Assembly: GCA_943737045.1 (NCBI GenBank)
Contig: CALSFV010000029.1
Coordinates: 806,001-870,000, forward strand
Origin: Parapristionchus giblindavisi
Lineage: Eukaryota > Nematoda > Chromadorea > Rhabditida > Diplogasteridae
Direction: 5' to 3'
Length of the DNA: 64,000 nt
The notes beneath the pieces are model-generated. The model was not told the DNA's origin. It saw nothing but the letters and a program-made list of their open reading frames with translations, and searched no databases. The position numbers and the translations under genes are program-made. This document shows positions 11,701-21,668 of this stretch, piece by piece. Positions within the stretch are counted from its first letter, which is position 1, and each line of letters begins with the position of its first letter.

Positions 11701-14700
11701 AAACTCTCCGCTCTGGTCACACTCTTTCGCTTTCTTTGTCTACGAATGTTCATGCAAATCACGCACATCTCTCTCGTTAGCGCAACCAAACATCTATCCC
11801 ATAGCGCAGTGGTAAATGTTCAGAGTCGTTACCCATTTGTCGCAAGTTCAAATCCTATTTCCGAATTTCCTCAATTTTCAAAAAGCGCGCCTTTCCCTGC
11901 ACGGGCCTGATGGTTCATTCATGTTTCCAGCGAGCAATAAGCTGAATCATCATAAATCATCATAATCGAATCATCATAATCATGTACGGTAGGTAGAATA
12001 ACTTTTGCTACATTTCTGTCTTCACAGTTTCTTTACGAAAATATTCGAGGGACTCCGCCTATAAGAAATTGAAAAGAGAAAATGACAAAAGAACACCAAA
12101 GTAACATCAGCCCATTTTGTAGCTATTTTGTCTTGTGTGGAAAAGTTAAAAAGTTCTAGCGCTATGGTATTATACAATTCCGCGTTTCGTGGAGCAATCA
12201 AAATAACTACGGTACAAAATGTAAATGTCGATTTTCTGTGTTTCTTCGTCATCAGACATGGTCTATGGTTATCCCATGGGATAGACCCACCCGCAAAAAT
12301 TCACCTTGGGAAAATACGCAAAATTGGACCATAAATTGACGATTTTCTTGAAATTTTCATGATTTTGGGGTACCCACATGCGTTTTTATCTCAAAATCGG
12401 GTTACCCACACGCGTTTTTGATCCAAAATCTAGGTACCCACACGAATTTGAAGGGTCTGGGATATTGATAGACCATCACTGTATGGGAGTGATGGAGTTG
12501 ACACACTTTAAGGGGATTATTGATTCTGCTGATTGCTAGAGTGCTCAAAAGATCCAGAAGTATTGATTGATTGTTGTAGAAATTACGTAAACTGTAGGAC
12601 GTAGGTCGAAAAGTATGTTGCAAAGTTCCCAGGCTGACCGGATTTTGAGCCAAATTTGCCAGATATCGAAAAACCTGAGCGGATTTGGAAAAACGAGAAC
12701 CTAGCTATACGACCTATGCTGTAGGGTAGCCAAAAGAGCTATATCGATAACTAAATTGAGACTGGAAGCAATGTATTCTGTTTTTTGCCGTCATTTTTTT
12801 TCATTAAAATTTTGAAAAATACAATAATTATAGGTCAATTTCAGTTGGGTGTTTGGATCAACCAACGAACGACTGTGCATGGACGACTGAACGATATCAG
12901 GAGACCGTATCTGCCTATCATAGGTTGGACATTTGTGATAATTACTGGTTAAAGTCACTGAAGCTCCCCGCTCTGACAGTGCTCTATCGCTTTCGTCGTT
13001 TACTAGAGCGAAGAGTAAAATTCGCTCGGGGTGTGTTAAGTAACATTTAATTAAATTTTATATCTGTACTCGAGAATCCTCAAGGATCATTGTTCGGCGT
13101 TGCATGTGTTGTTAAGAGAGGACAGTGGAACCAAAATGTAAGGGGTGGAAATATAAATTTAATTTTCATGATTTTTTAATTAAATTCTTCAGATGCGTCT
13201 CACTGGAACCGGAACACTTTGAGGCGTGGAACAATCTTGCTGCTGCCTATATCAGAACGGGACAGAAGGAGCGAGCGGCGAGGATATTATATGTAAGAAA
13301 TCAAAGATCAAACCTTTGATTTGGGGGAGTTTGCTTGGTATTCAAAGTGTGGTTGAGTTGAAGTATTGATAGGCTTGAGTGGGATACTGTAGTGGCAATT
13401 TGTGAATAGAAAAGTGTCATCCAGAAAATTAATAATTTTTTTTAATTTTAAGAAATTTTGAAACAAATTACAGGAAGCGCAGAGGTTCAATAACGAACAC
13501 GCGAATGTCTGGGAGAATTACCTCTGGTTGTGTGTGGATACGAGCAATACGAGGTATACTGTAGTAGTTGGTGGATATCGATTACTGTACCAGAGACAAA
13601 ATGGTCCGCGTGAACTGTGAGCATAGCGTGTGGAGATGACGAATAATACATAAGAGAGGGTGTTGGAACCATTAGATGAATAAACGCTTGAGATCTTTCA
13701 AGGGGATAGTGAAACATGCATCTGACAGGTAGACGATGACTGAGATGTCATAATATTAGTCAAGGATGCACTCTATCCTTGTTAGACCACAGACCCACCT
13801 CCCTAAGGAAATACTATAATAATTAAATTATTATTTATATTTATTATTATATTTACAGTACAGCAGAATCCCCCAGTGAAAATGGGCGCCCTGGGTGACC
13901 CGGGGCAGGGCGCCTCGATTTTTTACGCTTTGAATATTGAATATTAGTCGTTCAAATTGTTCGCGTTCTTTTACTCTTTGATTGACCGAATTTTTCAAGG
14001 AAAGTTTGGAATTTTAGAAATAATGTAGCCAGAGAAAAATATTGAAAATTATAATTTTTATCAATTTTTGGCAAATGCCGCGCGAAAATTTTGAATAACT
14101 CGCGCACGCTCGGCAAATTCTATCGTAAAGTGAAATCTTCCCAGCATTTCTTTTTCGTAGCACAGTTGAGTTTACAAGCTTTAAAAAAAAAACTTTACTT
14201 GATTAATTTGGTCAAATTTGGAGTAAAGCAACGCAAACTATTTGAACGACTGACATTCATTATTCAAAGCGTAAAAAATCGAGGGGCCAAAAGGGCGCCC
14301 CGGGTTACCCGGGGCGCCCATTTTCACTGGGGGATTCTGCTGTACTGTATGTATTGGTTAATTTTCAGATCGGCCCTCCTCGCCCTCGATCGTCTCGTTG
14401 ATTTGAAGAAGAAAATGGATGATAATGAAGCGATTGTCGATCAGATATTGAATGATCAAGACCAGGTTTGTATTGTTTTATTAATATTTTTGTTTTTATT
14501 TTCTTGAAAACAGCTTAAACTCATACATGGGCAACGTACAGAAAGCTCGATTCTAAAAGGGCATCCGTAGTGGAAAAAGCTCCCATGTATGCCTATAGCT
14601 TTGCGCAAATTTGTTGGAAACTGTGTGAAACAAAGTAAAATATCATTGTATTATAATAATATACAAATAATAATAATAATATATTAAAGGTCACTCGTAG

Positions 14701-16477
14701 TAAGCTTCGAATGACTTCCTTCAAGACCTATCTGGTCATCTGGCCGCTGCTCAGCCACTCTCAGGTGGGGAGGTTACTAATTACAAATGACAAATAACAA
14801 ATTACAATGACAAATGACAGTGACAATGACAAGTTACAAATGAATGGAAAGAATGAGATACTCTCCTCGTTTTGCACACTCTCTCGTCCATATTTTCTTT
14901 TCGGGAACTTTTGAACATTGCTTTGAGGGGAGCGAGATATGTTTCATGTCTACCATAATTCTTGGATATAATTCCAAATTATTGATATCATTCGGCGTGA
15001 ATCCCTATCTAATTTAACTCTCCGCTCTGGCAACATTCTCTCGCAGAGAACGAAAGCGAGCGAGCATTGCCATAGCGTTTCAAATTAGCTTGGGTGTGCC
15101 TATGATGCAAGAATATGCATAGTGGTGCTGATTTCAGGTATCTAGACAATGGAGGGTGTACGCGAAACTGAGAACGGTGAAGAAGGTTGAAGGAGAAGAC
15201 GATGGAGAAGGTAGGGATTATTGATTGATTACGATTATTGATTGATTATTGATAGAATACATGTAATTGATATATTCGGCAATGAAGTAAACGCGCATTA
15301 AAAGAGAATGGATGTGAGCATGCTAATAACTGGGCCTGTTGCGCCAATCTCACTGGTCGAATGGAGATATGGAGATTAGAGATTATTATTGTTAATATTA
15401 GACATTTCCGCTCGCGATTGATTCTATTGTTTTCATGCTCTAGCTTAACGATGAAAAGTCAATGATTTTATCAATTTTAATCAGGAAATTAGCTCTTTCT
15501 AACAAAAATAGGTATGGGACGAGAACTCTTCTACGCTGCCTATTTGGGGTGAGTGATATCATAATTCCGCAACTGCATTTCGACAACGGGGGAGAACTCA
15601 GCTGATCTGTGATAATTTTACTGATACTGATCACAATAAATACCGGTGCTAGGATCCTGACCAGCCTAAGTTATGGCTTGTTGCCCAATAGTCACCACCT
15701 TCGCACCCCCCCCCCCCTATATTTGGTTAATTTTAATTTATTTAGAAAGTGACGAAACAAAGAAGGAGAGGACAGAGAACGCGGACGAGTACACGACACT
15801 CATGGAGAAGGCACTCGCTGCATTCTTGAATGTACAGACAGGTACGGTATGATTCATCTCTGCTCGTTTATCTTTGATCTTTGGTCAAAGAGCAACAATG
15901 GGTGTTTAGAAACATAAGAATTATCGAATTTCATATTTATTATTATTTCTATTTGTTTAAGGCCGCATCCGAGCTAACATCACTCTCCGCTCTGGCTATG
16001 CTCTCTCGTAGACAACGAAAGCGAGAGAGTAGTATTCATAGGTCGAAAAGTACGTTACAAACTACGGTAGTGCAATTCATTGCTCTGTCCAATCGATATT
16101 TCGACTTAACTACAGTTCCCATTACAGTATGCGTTACGTCCTCGAATCGTGTTGACATCTGAAGTGGATGCCCTCTCCACCCTACCATCGCTCGATTGCC
16201 TCTACGGACAGACTGCACAGATCCTCGACCAACTGCTGGCCGCACTTCCTAGAGTGAGTATACTGTAAATGTTCAAATTATCGATTTTATTAGTGAAATG
16301 TCTGTGTAGGGAGTCTACAGTATGATTCGTTTTATCGATTAGTCTATACACATTAATGTAGTTTCTATAATTGTTGTTAAAATCAATCTATATTTCGTAT
16401 TGTCAATCGCTTTTCAGTCATTCGAGGCTGCTTGTCAACAGTCTTTCTCATCTCTCAGTCAAGGAGAATCCCGATGA
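2702..16477 (+). CDS. TTC27/Emw1-like TPR-repeat protein (N-terminus not found)
   Basis: Helical tetratricopeptide-repeat protein of the TTC27 family (yeast Emw1); its exact role in the cell is poorly defined. Exons by splice sites and phase: 2702-2805, 3026-~3119, 3689-3790, 4583-4705, 4944-5084, 7951-8076, 8736-8851, 12834-12923, 13193-13292, 13474-13553, 14369-14465, 14690-14764, 15138-15210, 15746-15846, 16128-16253, 16418-16477 (TGA). Family signatures recognised from memory: [89 protein letters not shown]. Phases join cleanly everywhere except after 3119, where no GT donor follows. About 220 N-terminal residues are not visible. A segment of about 50 residues expected between the 8076 and 8736 exons is absent, although the phase is kept. 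It may be a divergent functional gene or a decaying one. Confidence 0.85.
3235..3380. repeat. GCCTTGCC-rich dispersed repeat in TTC27 intron
   Basis: This stretch (GCCTTGCCTTCCCATCGG and a downstream GTGCGCACAGCC) matches 61325-61465 and part of 60690-60720 in inverted orientation. Family identity is unknown. It lies within the intron between the 3026 and 3689 exons. Confidence 0.5.
4020..4180. repeat. CTTGAAGTAGACTT dispersed repeat, copy 1
   Basis: The stretch holds several alternating copies of ACTTGAAGTRGACTT and its complement, with a central ATACTGTAATGCATTTCGTC-type core. Related copies occur at about 16568-16770, 17040-17220, 29200-29315, 31750-31920 and 45430-45725. Two of these halves flank the telomere-like array in the large palindrome. 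Confidence 0.65.
4208..4432. mobile_element. CATACATTTTC-family MITE, copy 1 (diverged)
   Basis: The ends read ATCATACATCGTC and GAAAACGTATGAT as an imperfect inverted repeat. The body holds several CCACTATATA motifs. Related copies lie at 7251-7436, 9330-9907, ~17228-17275, 19726-20000, 21361-21425 and ~49800-49955. Confidence 0.6.
5283..7188. mobile_element. 1.9-kb foldback transposon with TA target duplication
   Basis: The terminal repeats begin TCACGGGTCTCC and end GGAGACCCGTGA. Long arms (5283-~5998 and ~6430-7188) are near-perfect complements. TA lies on both sides (5281-5282, 7189-7190). Removing the element and one TA restores the unit sequence found in the neighbouring minisatellite copy, so this is a direct empty-site control. 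It carries no transposase that I can see. TA duplication suits the Tc1/mariner group but does not prove it. Confidence 0.9.
6165..6420 (+). pseudogene. Captured acidic coding fragment inside the foldback element
   Basis: Between the arms one plus-strand frame reads an acidic, protein-like sequence containing [20 protein letters not shown], then [13 protein letters not shown], a TAG stop at about 6313, and then [19 protein letters not shown]. The composition is much more protein-like than the AT-rich arms. I infer a captured host exon or a decayed element ORF. No family is recognised. Confidence 0.45.
7251..7436. mobile_element. CATACATTTTC-family MITE, copy 2
   Basis: The ends are CATACATTTTC and GAAAATGTATG. 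Inside are three copies of GACCCACTATATA. It is inserted within the spacer of the exon-derived minisatellite, so it is younger than that array. Confidence 0.75.
7441..7556. mobile_element. CATAGGTCGAAAAGTA-family MITE, copy 1
   Basis: The ends read CATAGGTCGAAAAGTATGTT and ATTCGACCTATG. The body holds two copies of a motif like CCTGACCGGAT. Related copies or fragments occur at ~12601-12718, 16037, 45812, 47640-47690, 58140, 60757-60876 and 61709-61793. It is inserted next to the preceding MITE in the minisatellite spacer. Confidence 0.8.
8985..9210. mobile_element. AGACATGGTCTATGG-family MITE, copy 1
   Basis: About 226 bp, from AGACATGGTCTATGG to ATAGACCATCACT, with imperfect inverted ends and an internal CACCCGCAAAA motif in direct repeats. 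Copies 2 and 3 lie at 10484-10711 and 12255-12480. All three are in the same TTC27 intron. Confidence 0.8.
9330..9907. mobile_element. CATACATTTTC-family MITE, copy 3, with a nested insertion
   Basis: The left part (CATACATTTTTATACCC) stops near 9377 and the family sequence resumes near 9740, ending GAAAATGTATG at about 9904. The intervening 360 bp differ in composition (GC-richer, short open frames) and look like a nested insertion of unknown type. It lies in the TTC27 intron. Confidence 0.55.
10484..10711. mobile_element. AGACATGGTCTATGG-family MITE, copy 2
   Basis: Same ends and body as the element at 8985-9210, with scattered differences. It lies upstream of the antisense gene at 10844, in the same TTC27 intron. 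Confidence 0.8.
10844..11642 (-). CDS. Small membrane-anchored Lys/Ala/Pro-rich protein, nested antisense in a TTC27 intron
   Basis: Five exons on the minus strand: 11642-11580 (ATG), 11530-11320, 11226-11180, 11132-11058, 10927-10844 (TAG). All junctions are GT-AG and all phases join, giving 159 residues. The N-terminus has a hydrophobic helix ([20 protein letters not shown]), then [10 protein letters not shown] and a long Ala/Pro/Ser/Lys-rich tail ending [10 protein letters not shown] predict a signal-anchored or type III membrane protein with a disordered tail. The same layout (short hydrophobic N-terminus, Cys-x-Ser-Lys-Lys-Lys at the second exon, A/P/K-rich tail) occurs in the gene at 41555-43738, so the two are probable paralogues. 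The family is not recognised. The gene lies wholly within the TTC27 intron 8852-12833 on the opposite strand. Confidence 0.75.
11793..11860 (+). pseudogene. tRNA-like relic (A/B box)
   Basis: TAGCGCAGTGGTAAATG (A-box-like) is followed about 30 bases later by AAGTTCAAATCCT (B-box-like). I cannot draw a sound acceptor stem, so this is a tRNA-derived relic and not a gene. Confidence 0.5.
12255..12480. mobile_element. AGACATGGTCTATGG-family MITE, copy 3
   Basis: Same ends as copies 1 and 2. It lies close upstream of the TTC27 exon at 12834. Confidence 0.8.
12601..12718. mobile_element. CATAGGTCGAAAAGTA-family MITE, copy 2
   Basis: Runs from GTAGGTCGAAAAGTATGTT to ATACGACCTATG, with internal CTGACCGGATTTTG. 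It is 115 bases upstream of a TTC27 acceptor. Confidence 0.75.
13858..14346. mobile_element. MITE with GC-rich 60-bp inverted ends in TTC27 intron
   Basis: The ends are complementary: ACAGTACAGCAGAATCCCCC at the left and GGGGGATTCTGCTGTACTGT at the right. Each continues into a GGCGCCC-rich block. Length is about 489 bp. It ends 22 bases before the acceptor of exon 14369-14465, so it probably supplies or abuts the branch-point region. Confidence 0.85.
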
Positions 16478-17369
16478 AGCAAATCAATAATATCTATATT
16501 ACTATAGTTTTACGAGTCGTATCGATTATTATTAAATAGAATTGTTGTTGTTATTGAATTGAACATACAAAACTTAATGTGTACTTATCATTCTCACTTG
16601 AAGTTTCACGAGTAAGATGCAAGCCTACTTCAAGTGGTGTATATACTGTAATGAATTTCGTTATAATTTTCATAAACGTGTCTACTTTAAATAAGCCACT
16701 TATTTCAAGTTTACTTTAAGTCTACACTTCGAGTGTAGTAGTACGTTAATCTGTAATATGATATGGTCCTATAGCTTCTGATATTATACTGTAGTCCAGA
16801 AGGGTACCGTAGCCTGAATGAAATTGCTAATATTGAATAGATTTATGCTTTTCAAATTCTAGATTTGCCTCGACCTCGTCAGGCCTGCGATTACACCCGG
16901 TGGTATCATGTAGCAGATACAGGTTAGATTGTACTATTGTATTCAATATGCGATGTAATGTATGTAACCTACATTGTAAAGGTATATCACACGTCTTCAA
17001 TGTTATATCTAGTATTTTCAAACTAGAAGTCTGCCTAAATTGCGTCACTGACTAGAAGCTTACTGCAAGTTTGCTACAAGTGAAGAACATTTGATGAAAT
17101 GCGTTACAGTACTATACACCACGTGCAGTGAACTTACGTCTAACTATAAGTAGACTTGCAAGTTTACTTTAAGTTGGAATATTAAGTTAACTACTAGTTT
17201 TGAAATACCAGAGTCATCTTTCGCATCTAGAACATACATTTTCGCCCCCCCCCTCACCGTTTTTTTTTATTTAGTAGGTGGCAAAAGTAACAAAAGCAAG
17301 TATAGTATTTGTCCATTTTCTGTGGCTCACTTTCAGTAGTAGGAATTGGCCTTGAATTATCACTGGCTT
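16478..17369. repeat. Intergenic repeats after TTC27
   Basis: Two copies of the CTTGAAGTAGACTT repeat (16568-16770 and 17040-17220) lie here, with the ACACCCGGTG-type dispersed repeat (16880-16960) between them. A fragment of the CATACATTTTC MITE lies at 17228-17275. No coding exon is supported. Confidence 0.55.
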
Positions 17370-17585
17370 AGCAGTGATCACCCGCGCAGGACTTAATAAG
17401 CTATAATAATAACTTTATTATGCTGGTACGTAATGAACAATACATATGACACAAACAAGAGAAATGGTTAGATACATAATTTACGATGCCACAATGGGGT
17501 AGCATAAGTATAGTAATGGACATCGAAAAGTTAAACTTCGTGTATCTTCAATAACGGGTTGTACCTTTACCTTTACCTTTTTCAG
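17370..17585 (+). mobile_element. Possible non-LTR retrotransposon 3' tail, copy 2
   Basis: It starts TAGCAGTGATCACCCGC and ends GGGTTGTACCTTTACC plus further ACCTTT units, with about 150 extra bases inside relative to the copy at 23108. The class is inferred from the shared 3' end and the simple-repeat tail. Confidence 0.4.
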
Positions 17586-17778
17586 AACCTCCGTGGAATG
17601 GGGGGGGGGCGTGCGGGAGGCTGCAAGGACATGTTCAGGGTGTGTGTCCCCTGATGTTCAGGGTCGACCAGAGGGTACGGTATTGGAGCTACTGTATGTG
17701 TACTGTAGATTGAGTAGTTGATACTGTAGGCATACTGTAGATGAGTTTTAAGAGAGACTTTCTGGCTCAAGTGGTTCT

Positions 17779-18921
17779 CTTGGCACTTGGCCAAAAAGTG
17801 ATAGGAACCGATCGGGCCCAAATTGTGCATAGGTGTAGTATGGGGTGGCATGAGATCAAAGACGGAGTTAGGGTTCATCATATCTGCTCCTTCGCTAAAT
17901 AACGTAAGCTCCACATAATGGCATCAAAATTTCAAAGTTTACGGATTCGTTCGATATGTGTATGCGACGATGGGTAATAATAAGCAGGTAAATTACACCA
18001 AGTCTCATCCCGGTCCAAAACCGTGAGGCCCAGAAAAAATAAAAAAACCAATAAAAAATTTGTTTTATTTTTTGTTTTATTTTTCCTACAAATGCCTCTC
18101 GGTGAGGGACTTTTTTTATTCCTTAAATTTGACGAGTATTCATTAGTGTAACTACTTTAGGAAAATGAACTAAAACAAATGGGTGGAATGTTGCCCTCTT
18201 CCCGAAAAACCACGACTAATTCGCCTTTTTTATCGCAAACTGAGCCGATAAATGGTGCGCCACCTACCGTAGTACAAAAGCGGAATTTAAAAATTCGGCA
18301 ATCGCTGTATGTTTACATTCGTTTTCGGTATTATGTTATTGTTTTCTTTTATAATTTGTTTGATATCTGAATATCTAAGGAGTAATATTACACTATTTTT
18401 CGATAAAATATGAAAAATGAAGTATTTTGAATTTCCGCCTTTGCATTACGGTAGTCAGTTTGCGATAAAAAAGGCGAATTAGTCGTGGTTTTTCGGGAAG
18501 AAGGCAACATTCCACCCATTTGTTTTAGTTCATTTTCCTAAAGTGGTTACACTAATGAATACTCGTCAAATTTAAGGAATAAAAAAAGTCCCTCACCGAG
18601 AGGCATTTGTAGGAAAAATAAAACAAAAAATAAAACAAATTTTTTATTAGTTTTTTAAATTTTTTCTGGGCCTCACGGTTTTGGACCGGGATGAGACTTG
18701 GTGTAATTTACCTGCTTATTACCTGCCCATCGTCGCATACACATATCAAACGAATCCGTAAACTTTGAAATTTTGATGCCATTATGTGGAACTTACGTTA
18801 TTTAGCGATGGAGCAGATATGACGAACCCTAACTCCGTCTGTGATCTCATGCCACCCCATACTACACCTATGCACAATTTGGGCCCGATCGGTTCCTATC
18901 ACTTTTTGGCCAAGTGCCAAG
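17779..18921. mobile_element. 1.14-kb foldback element with a conserved ORF in both arms
   Basis: The arms (17779-~18350, ~18380-18921) are inverted complements ending CTTGGCACTTGGCC and GGCCAAGTGCCAAG. Both arms encode, reading outward, a peptide of about 45 residues containing PHTTPMHNLGPIGSYHFLAK. Several differences between the arms change the peptide, so selection is not proven. The target-site duplication is unclear. Confidence 0.75.
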
Positions 18922-19072
18922 CCATAAGCAAAATATGTTCACTGAGTCAGATAGTCTCTCTTAAGTTCCTTAGCGGAATTGGGCGCAGTAAACATACCTG
19001 TTCTTTGATCTATGTGATCTTTGATCTGTAATCTACGTGATCTTTGATCTGAGTGATCTTTGATCTCTTCAG

Positions 19073-20100
19073 ATCTCCTCATCTGTCCTGGTTCCTTCGT
19101 GACCTCTCATTCTTCCTCACGGCAGATCGCTACAGAAGTTGCTGTCGACGTGTGCGGAGAAAGGGTCGGTTTATTGATTTATTGATTTTTGATGTTTATT
19201 GATTTATTGATTTTTTAATAAAGCTATTCGATCTACGATTGTTTTCTTATTGTATATTGATTGATTGAGAATATTGATATATATGCTGTGTTCTTGATAC
19301 GTTCTACTTGGTGAATAATCTCATCTCACATACTTGGCTGTATTGTGGTTTGACGTTATTCAGATAGCGCATTGAAACTATGATAAAAATAAGAAATATC
19401 GTGCAACAAATTCATTCATTTCATTTCATTTCAAAGAACTTAATCTCACATCTCAACTCTCACAATCAGCTGGGTTGCAATAGTAATGATTAATTTGGAT
19501 AATTGAGAATTGTTGATGACATAATTGAATGACAATTTACAATTGATGATGACAGAATTGAATGATATTTGACAATTGACAATGACAATTTACAATGACG
19601 GAACTGAATGAGTAGTAATTTAATTCAAAATTGTTTGCAGTGATTTTCCGAAAGTGGAGCATGACGTGGTCTCATCAACCAGCGATTGAGATTATCGAGC
19701 CGAAACGATTCGAATACAATGAAGGTCATACATTTTCGACCTCCTCACCGTTTTATTTTTATATAGTGGGTCACTTTTCAAAAATATAGTGGGTTACTTT
19801 CGAAAAATCGTAATTTTTCGCTTCCATTGTATTTTTTCGCTTTTAACCGATCATAAACTAATTCTACGATACATGCGCGTCAGTTCTATGATAATAGTTG
19901 GCATTTGTGGGCTTGCATTTTCGCTGGAAAAGAAAATCGGGAGGGGGGGGGCGGGGGCAAAAAATGGAGCATTTAAACAAGTAAATTTGATAAAATTTTC
20001 AGATCACTTCACGATCGGATGTTATGGTGGTGCGGCAGTATTTCTTTCTTTGATTTGTATTTGTGCATATTTATTTACCTGTCCCGGCTTTATCTTCTGA
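19073..20100 (+). CDS. Unassigned C-terminal exons with a final membrane segment
   Basis: Exons 19073-19164, 19641-19724 and 20003-20100 join in phase. They read through SWFLRDLSFFLTADRY, an Arg-rich patch (SCCRRVRRK), WSMTWSHQPAIEIIEPKRFE and then GGAAVFLSLICICAYLFTC before TGA. This suggests the C-terminal part of a membrane protein. The donor at 19725 sits at the edge of a CATACATTTTC MITE, which fills most of the next intron. Upstream exons were not found. An alternative last exon at 20481 exists. Confidence 0.45.
19726..20000. mobile_element. CATACATTTTC-family MITE in an intron
   Basis: Begins CATACATTTTCGACC and contains ATATAGTGGGTCAC twice, the complement of the family motif. The right end is unclear; the last 60 bases may be host intron. 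Confidence 0.5.
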
Positions 20101-20480
20101 ATAAATTTTTAATTTAATTTCTTTGCTCTTAAGCATTCGTTATTCTATTAAAATTCATATTATAAATTTTATTGATCACAACATGAAAAGTATGGACAAA
20201 CAAACTACTAACTTATCAGGATTGAGCTGATATAGTTTGATAAGAGAAAGATCAAAGATCACTCATATGGTGTGAGAGCAGATATGAGAACGACTCAAAA
20301 AACTGAAATACAATTAGAGCACAAATCAGTTGACACCCTGAATGCGTTTCAAATTGTCCCATGGCAACGAAAGGTTACGGTAGTACTACTGTAATTATAT
20401 CGATAGCTGTATCAAAAATTTCATTGAGGAAACCAATGTTACAATTAGATTACTGTGAGAAATAAATCATATTTTTAAGG

Positions 20481-20703
20481 ATTTCAACGCCTGCATTCGA
20501 GCGTCGATGGTTGGCAAACCATCAATCAACTGATGAATTCGACGGAAGTGATCTGGGTTATTCCAATGGACGATCGATGGCTAATGAACCCTCTCATGAC
20601 TACGAAGATGCCGAGGAATCGGATCTTGAAGAAATCCTGGCAAGATTCTTTAAGATTCTTTAAGAATCCAAAAAGAATCCAAAAAAACCCTTACATTCTA
20701 CAG
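20481..20703 (+). CDS. Exon open in two frames, alternative C-terminus
   Basis: It follows an acceptor (TTTTTAAG). One frame gives an acidic tail with RRWLANHQSTDEFDGSDLGY and DYEDAEESDLEEILARFFKI, ending at a TAA near 20660. The other, which matches the phase of the 19724 donor, runs through WQTINQLMNSTEVIWVIPMD to a TGA at about 20703. I cannot tell which is used. The acidic frame looks more protein-like, but its phase does not fit any donor I found. Confidence 0.35.
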
Positions 20704-21668
20704 TGACTCGGCATGTTCATAGAAACGATTGATTGAATGAATTGTATGCCATTTATTATTATACTTGATAAATGTGTTTAAAGAAATAAGAAATAAATAA
20801 TAGAACAAATTATTCCAATTGATGTACGATAGAAAGAGATAATGAAGGCAAAGATCAAAGACCACGGAAGAAAGATCAACCCACAAGTTCACGTTATAAA
20901 AAAATTTTGACATATTTTTTGATCATCATTGTTAGACTCCAAATGTTCTGATTCGTACAGAAAACTTGGTCTTAAAAAAACTTTTTTTTAAATGAACTTT
21001 TTTTCTAAGTCCTTATATAGACAGGAGGGCTATTTAAACTTAGAGTAATAAGCTGTTACTGTGCAGCCCCTATTCTTTATCGAGTTTCTCGACAGCCAAA
21101 AAAAAGGAAATCAAAAAATATGCAGAATTGATAAAGCAAACTGGGTCCAAAGAAATATAGTCAGAACGAGCAATCACATGTGCGCTCCATTGATAACATT
21201 GACACTAATCGAAGCTGTGCAATCGGCATGAACCTTTCAGCGCCATTTCTTTGTGTCGCCCCTATTCTTTATCGAGTATCTCACCTGCCACAAAAAGGAA
21301 ATTCTTTCGCACGAGTTGGGCCCATCGCCGCACTGAGCCGTCTTTTCGTATTGGGTGACCTGAAATTTAGCAAAATATATAGTGGGTCACCCTCACTAAG
21401 TGAGGGAGATAAAATGTATGATGAAGGTACGGTGCGATTGGGTTCTGTAGGTAGATGGAAGGTGCGGCGGGGCGCAAAAGTGATTCGCATCACATTGATT
21501 TTGATGAATGGAGAATAAGTCGTTATCGTAGTAGTTCTCTGAAATCAATAAATGGATAATATCGATTAGATGTACTTTTTGGTGGTGTATTTTTGTGAGT
21601 TGGATACGGTGCATTAATCAATTAATAGATTTATTTAATCCATAAATACAATCAATCGATATTTTCAG
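20704..21668. other. Non-coding stretch with a duplicated block and a MITE remnant
   Basis: CCTATTCTTTATCGAGT occurs at about 21067 and 21261 in related contexts, which indicates a local duplication. A CATACATTTTC-family remnant (ATATAGTGGGTCAC to AAAATGTATG) lies at 21377-21420. No exon is supported. Confidence 0.4.
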
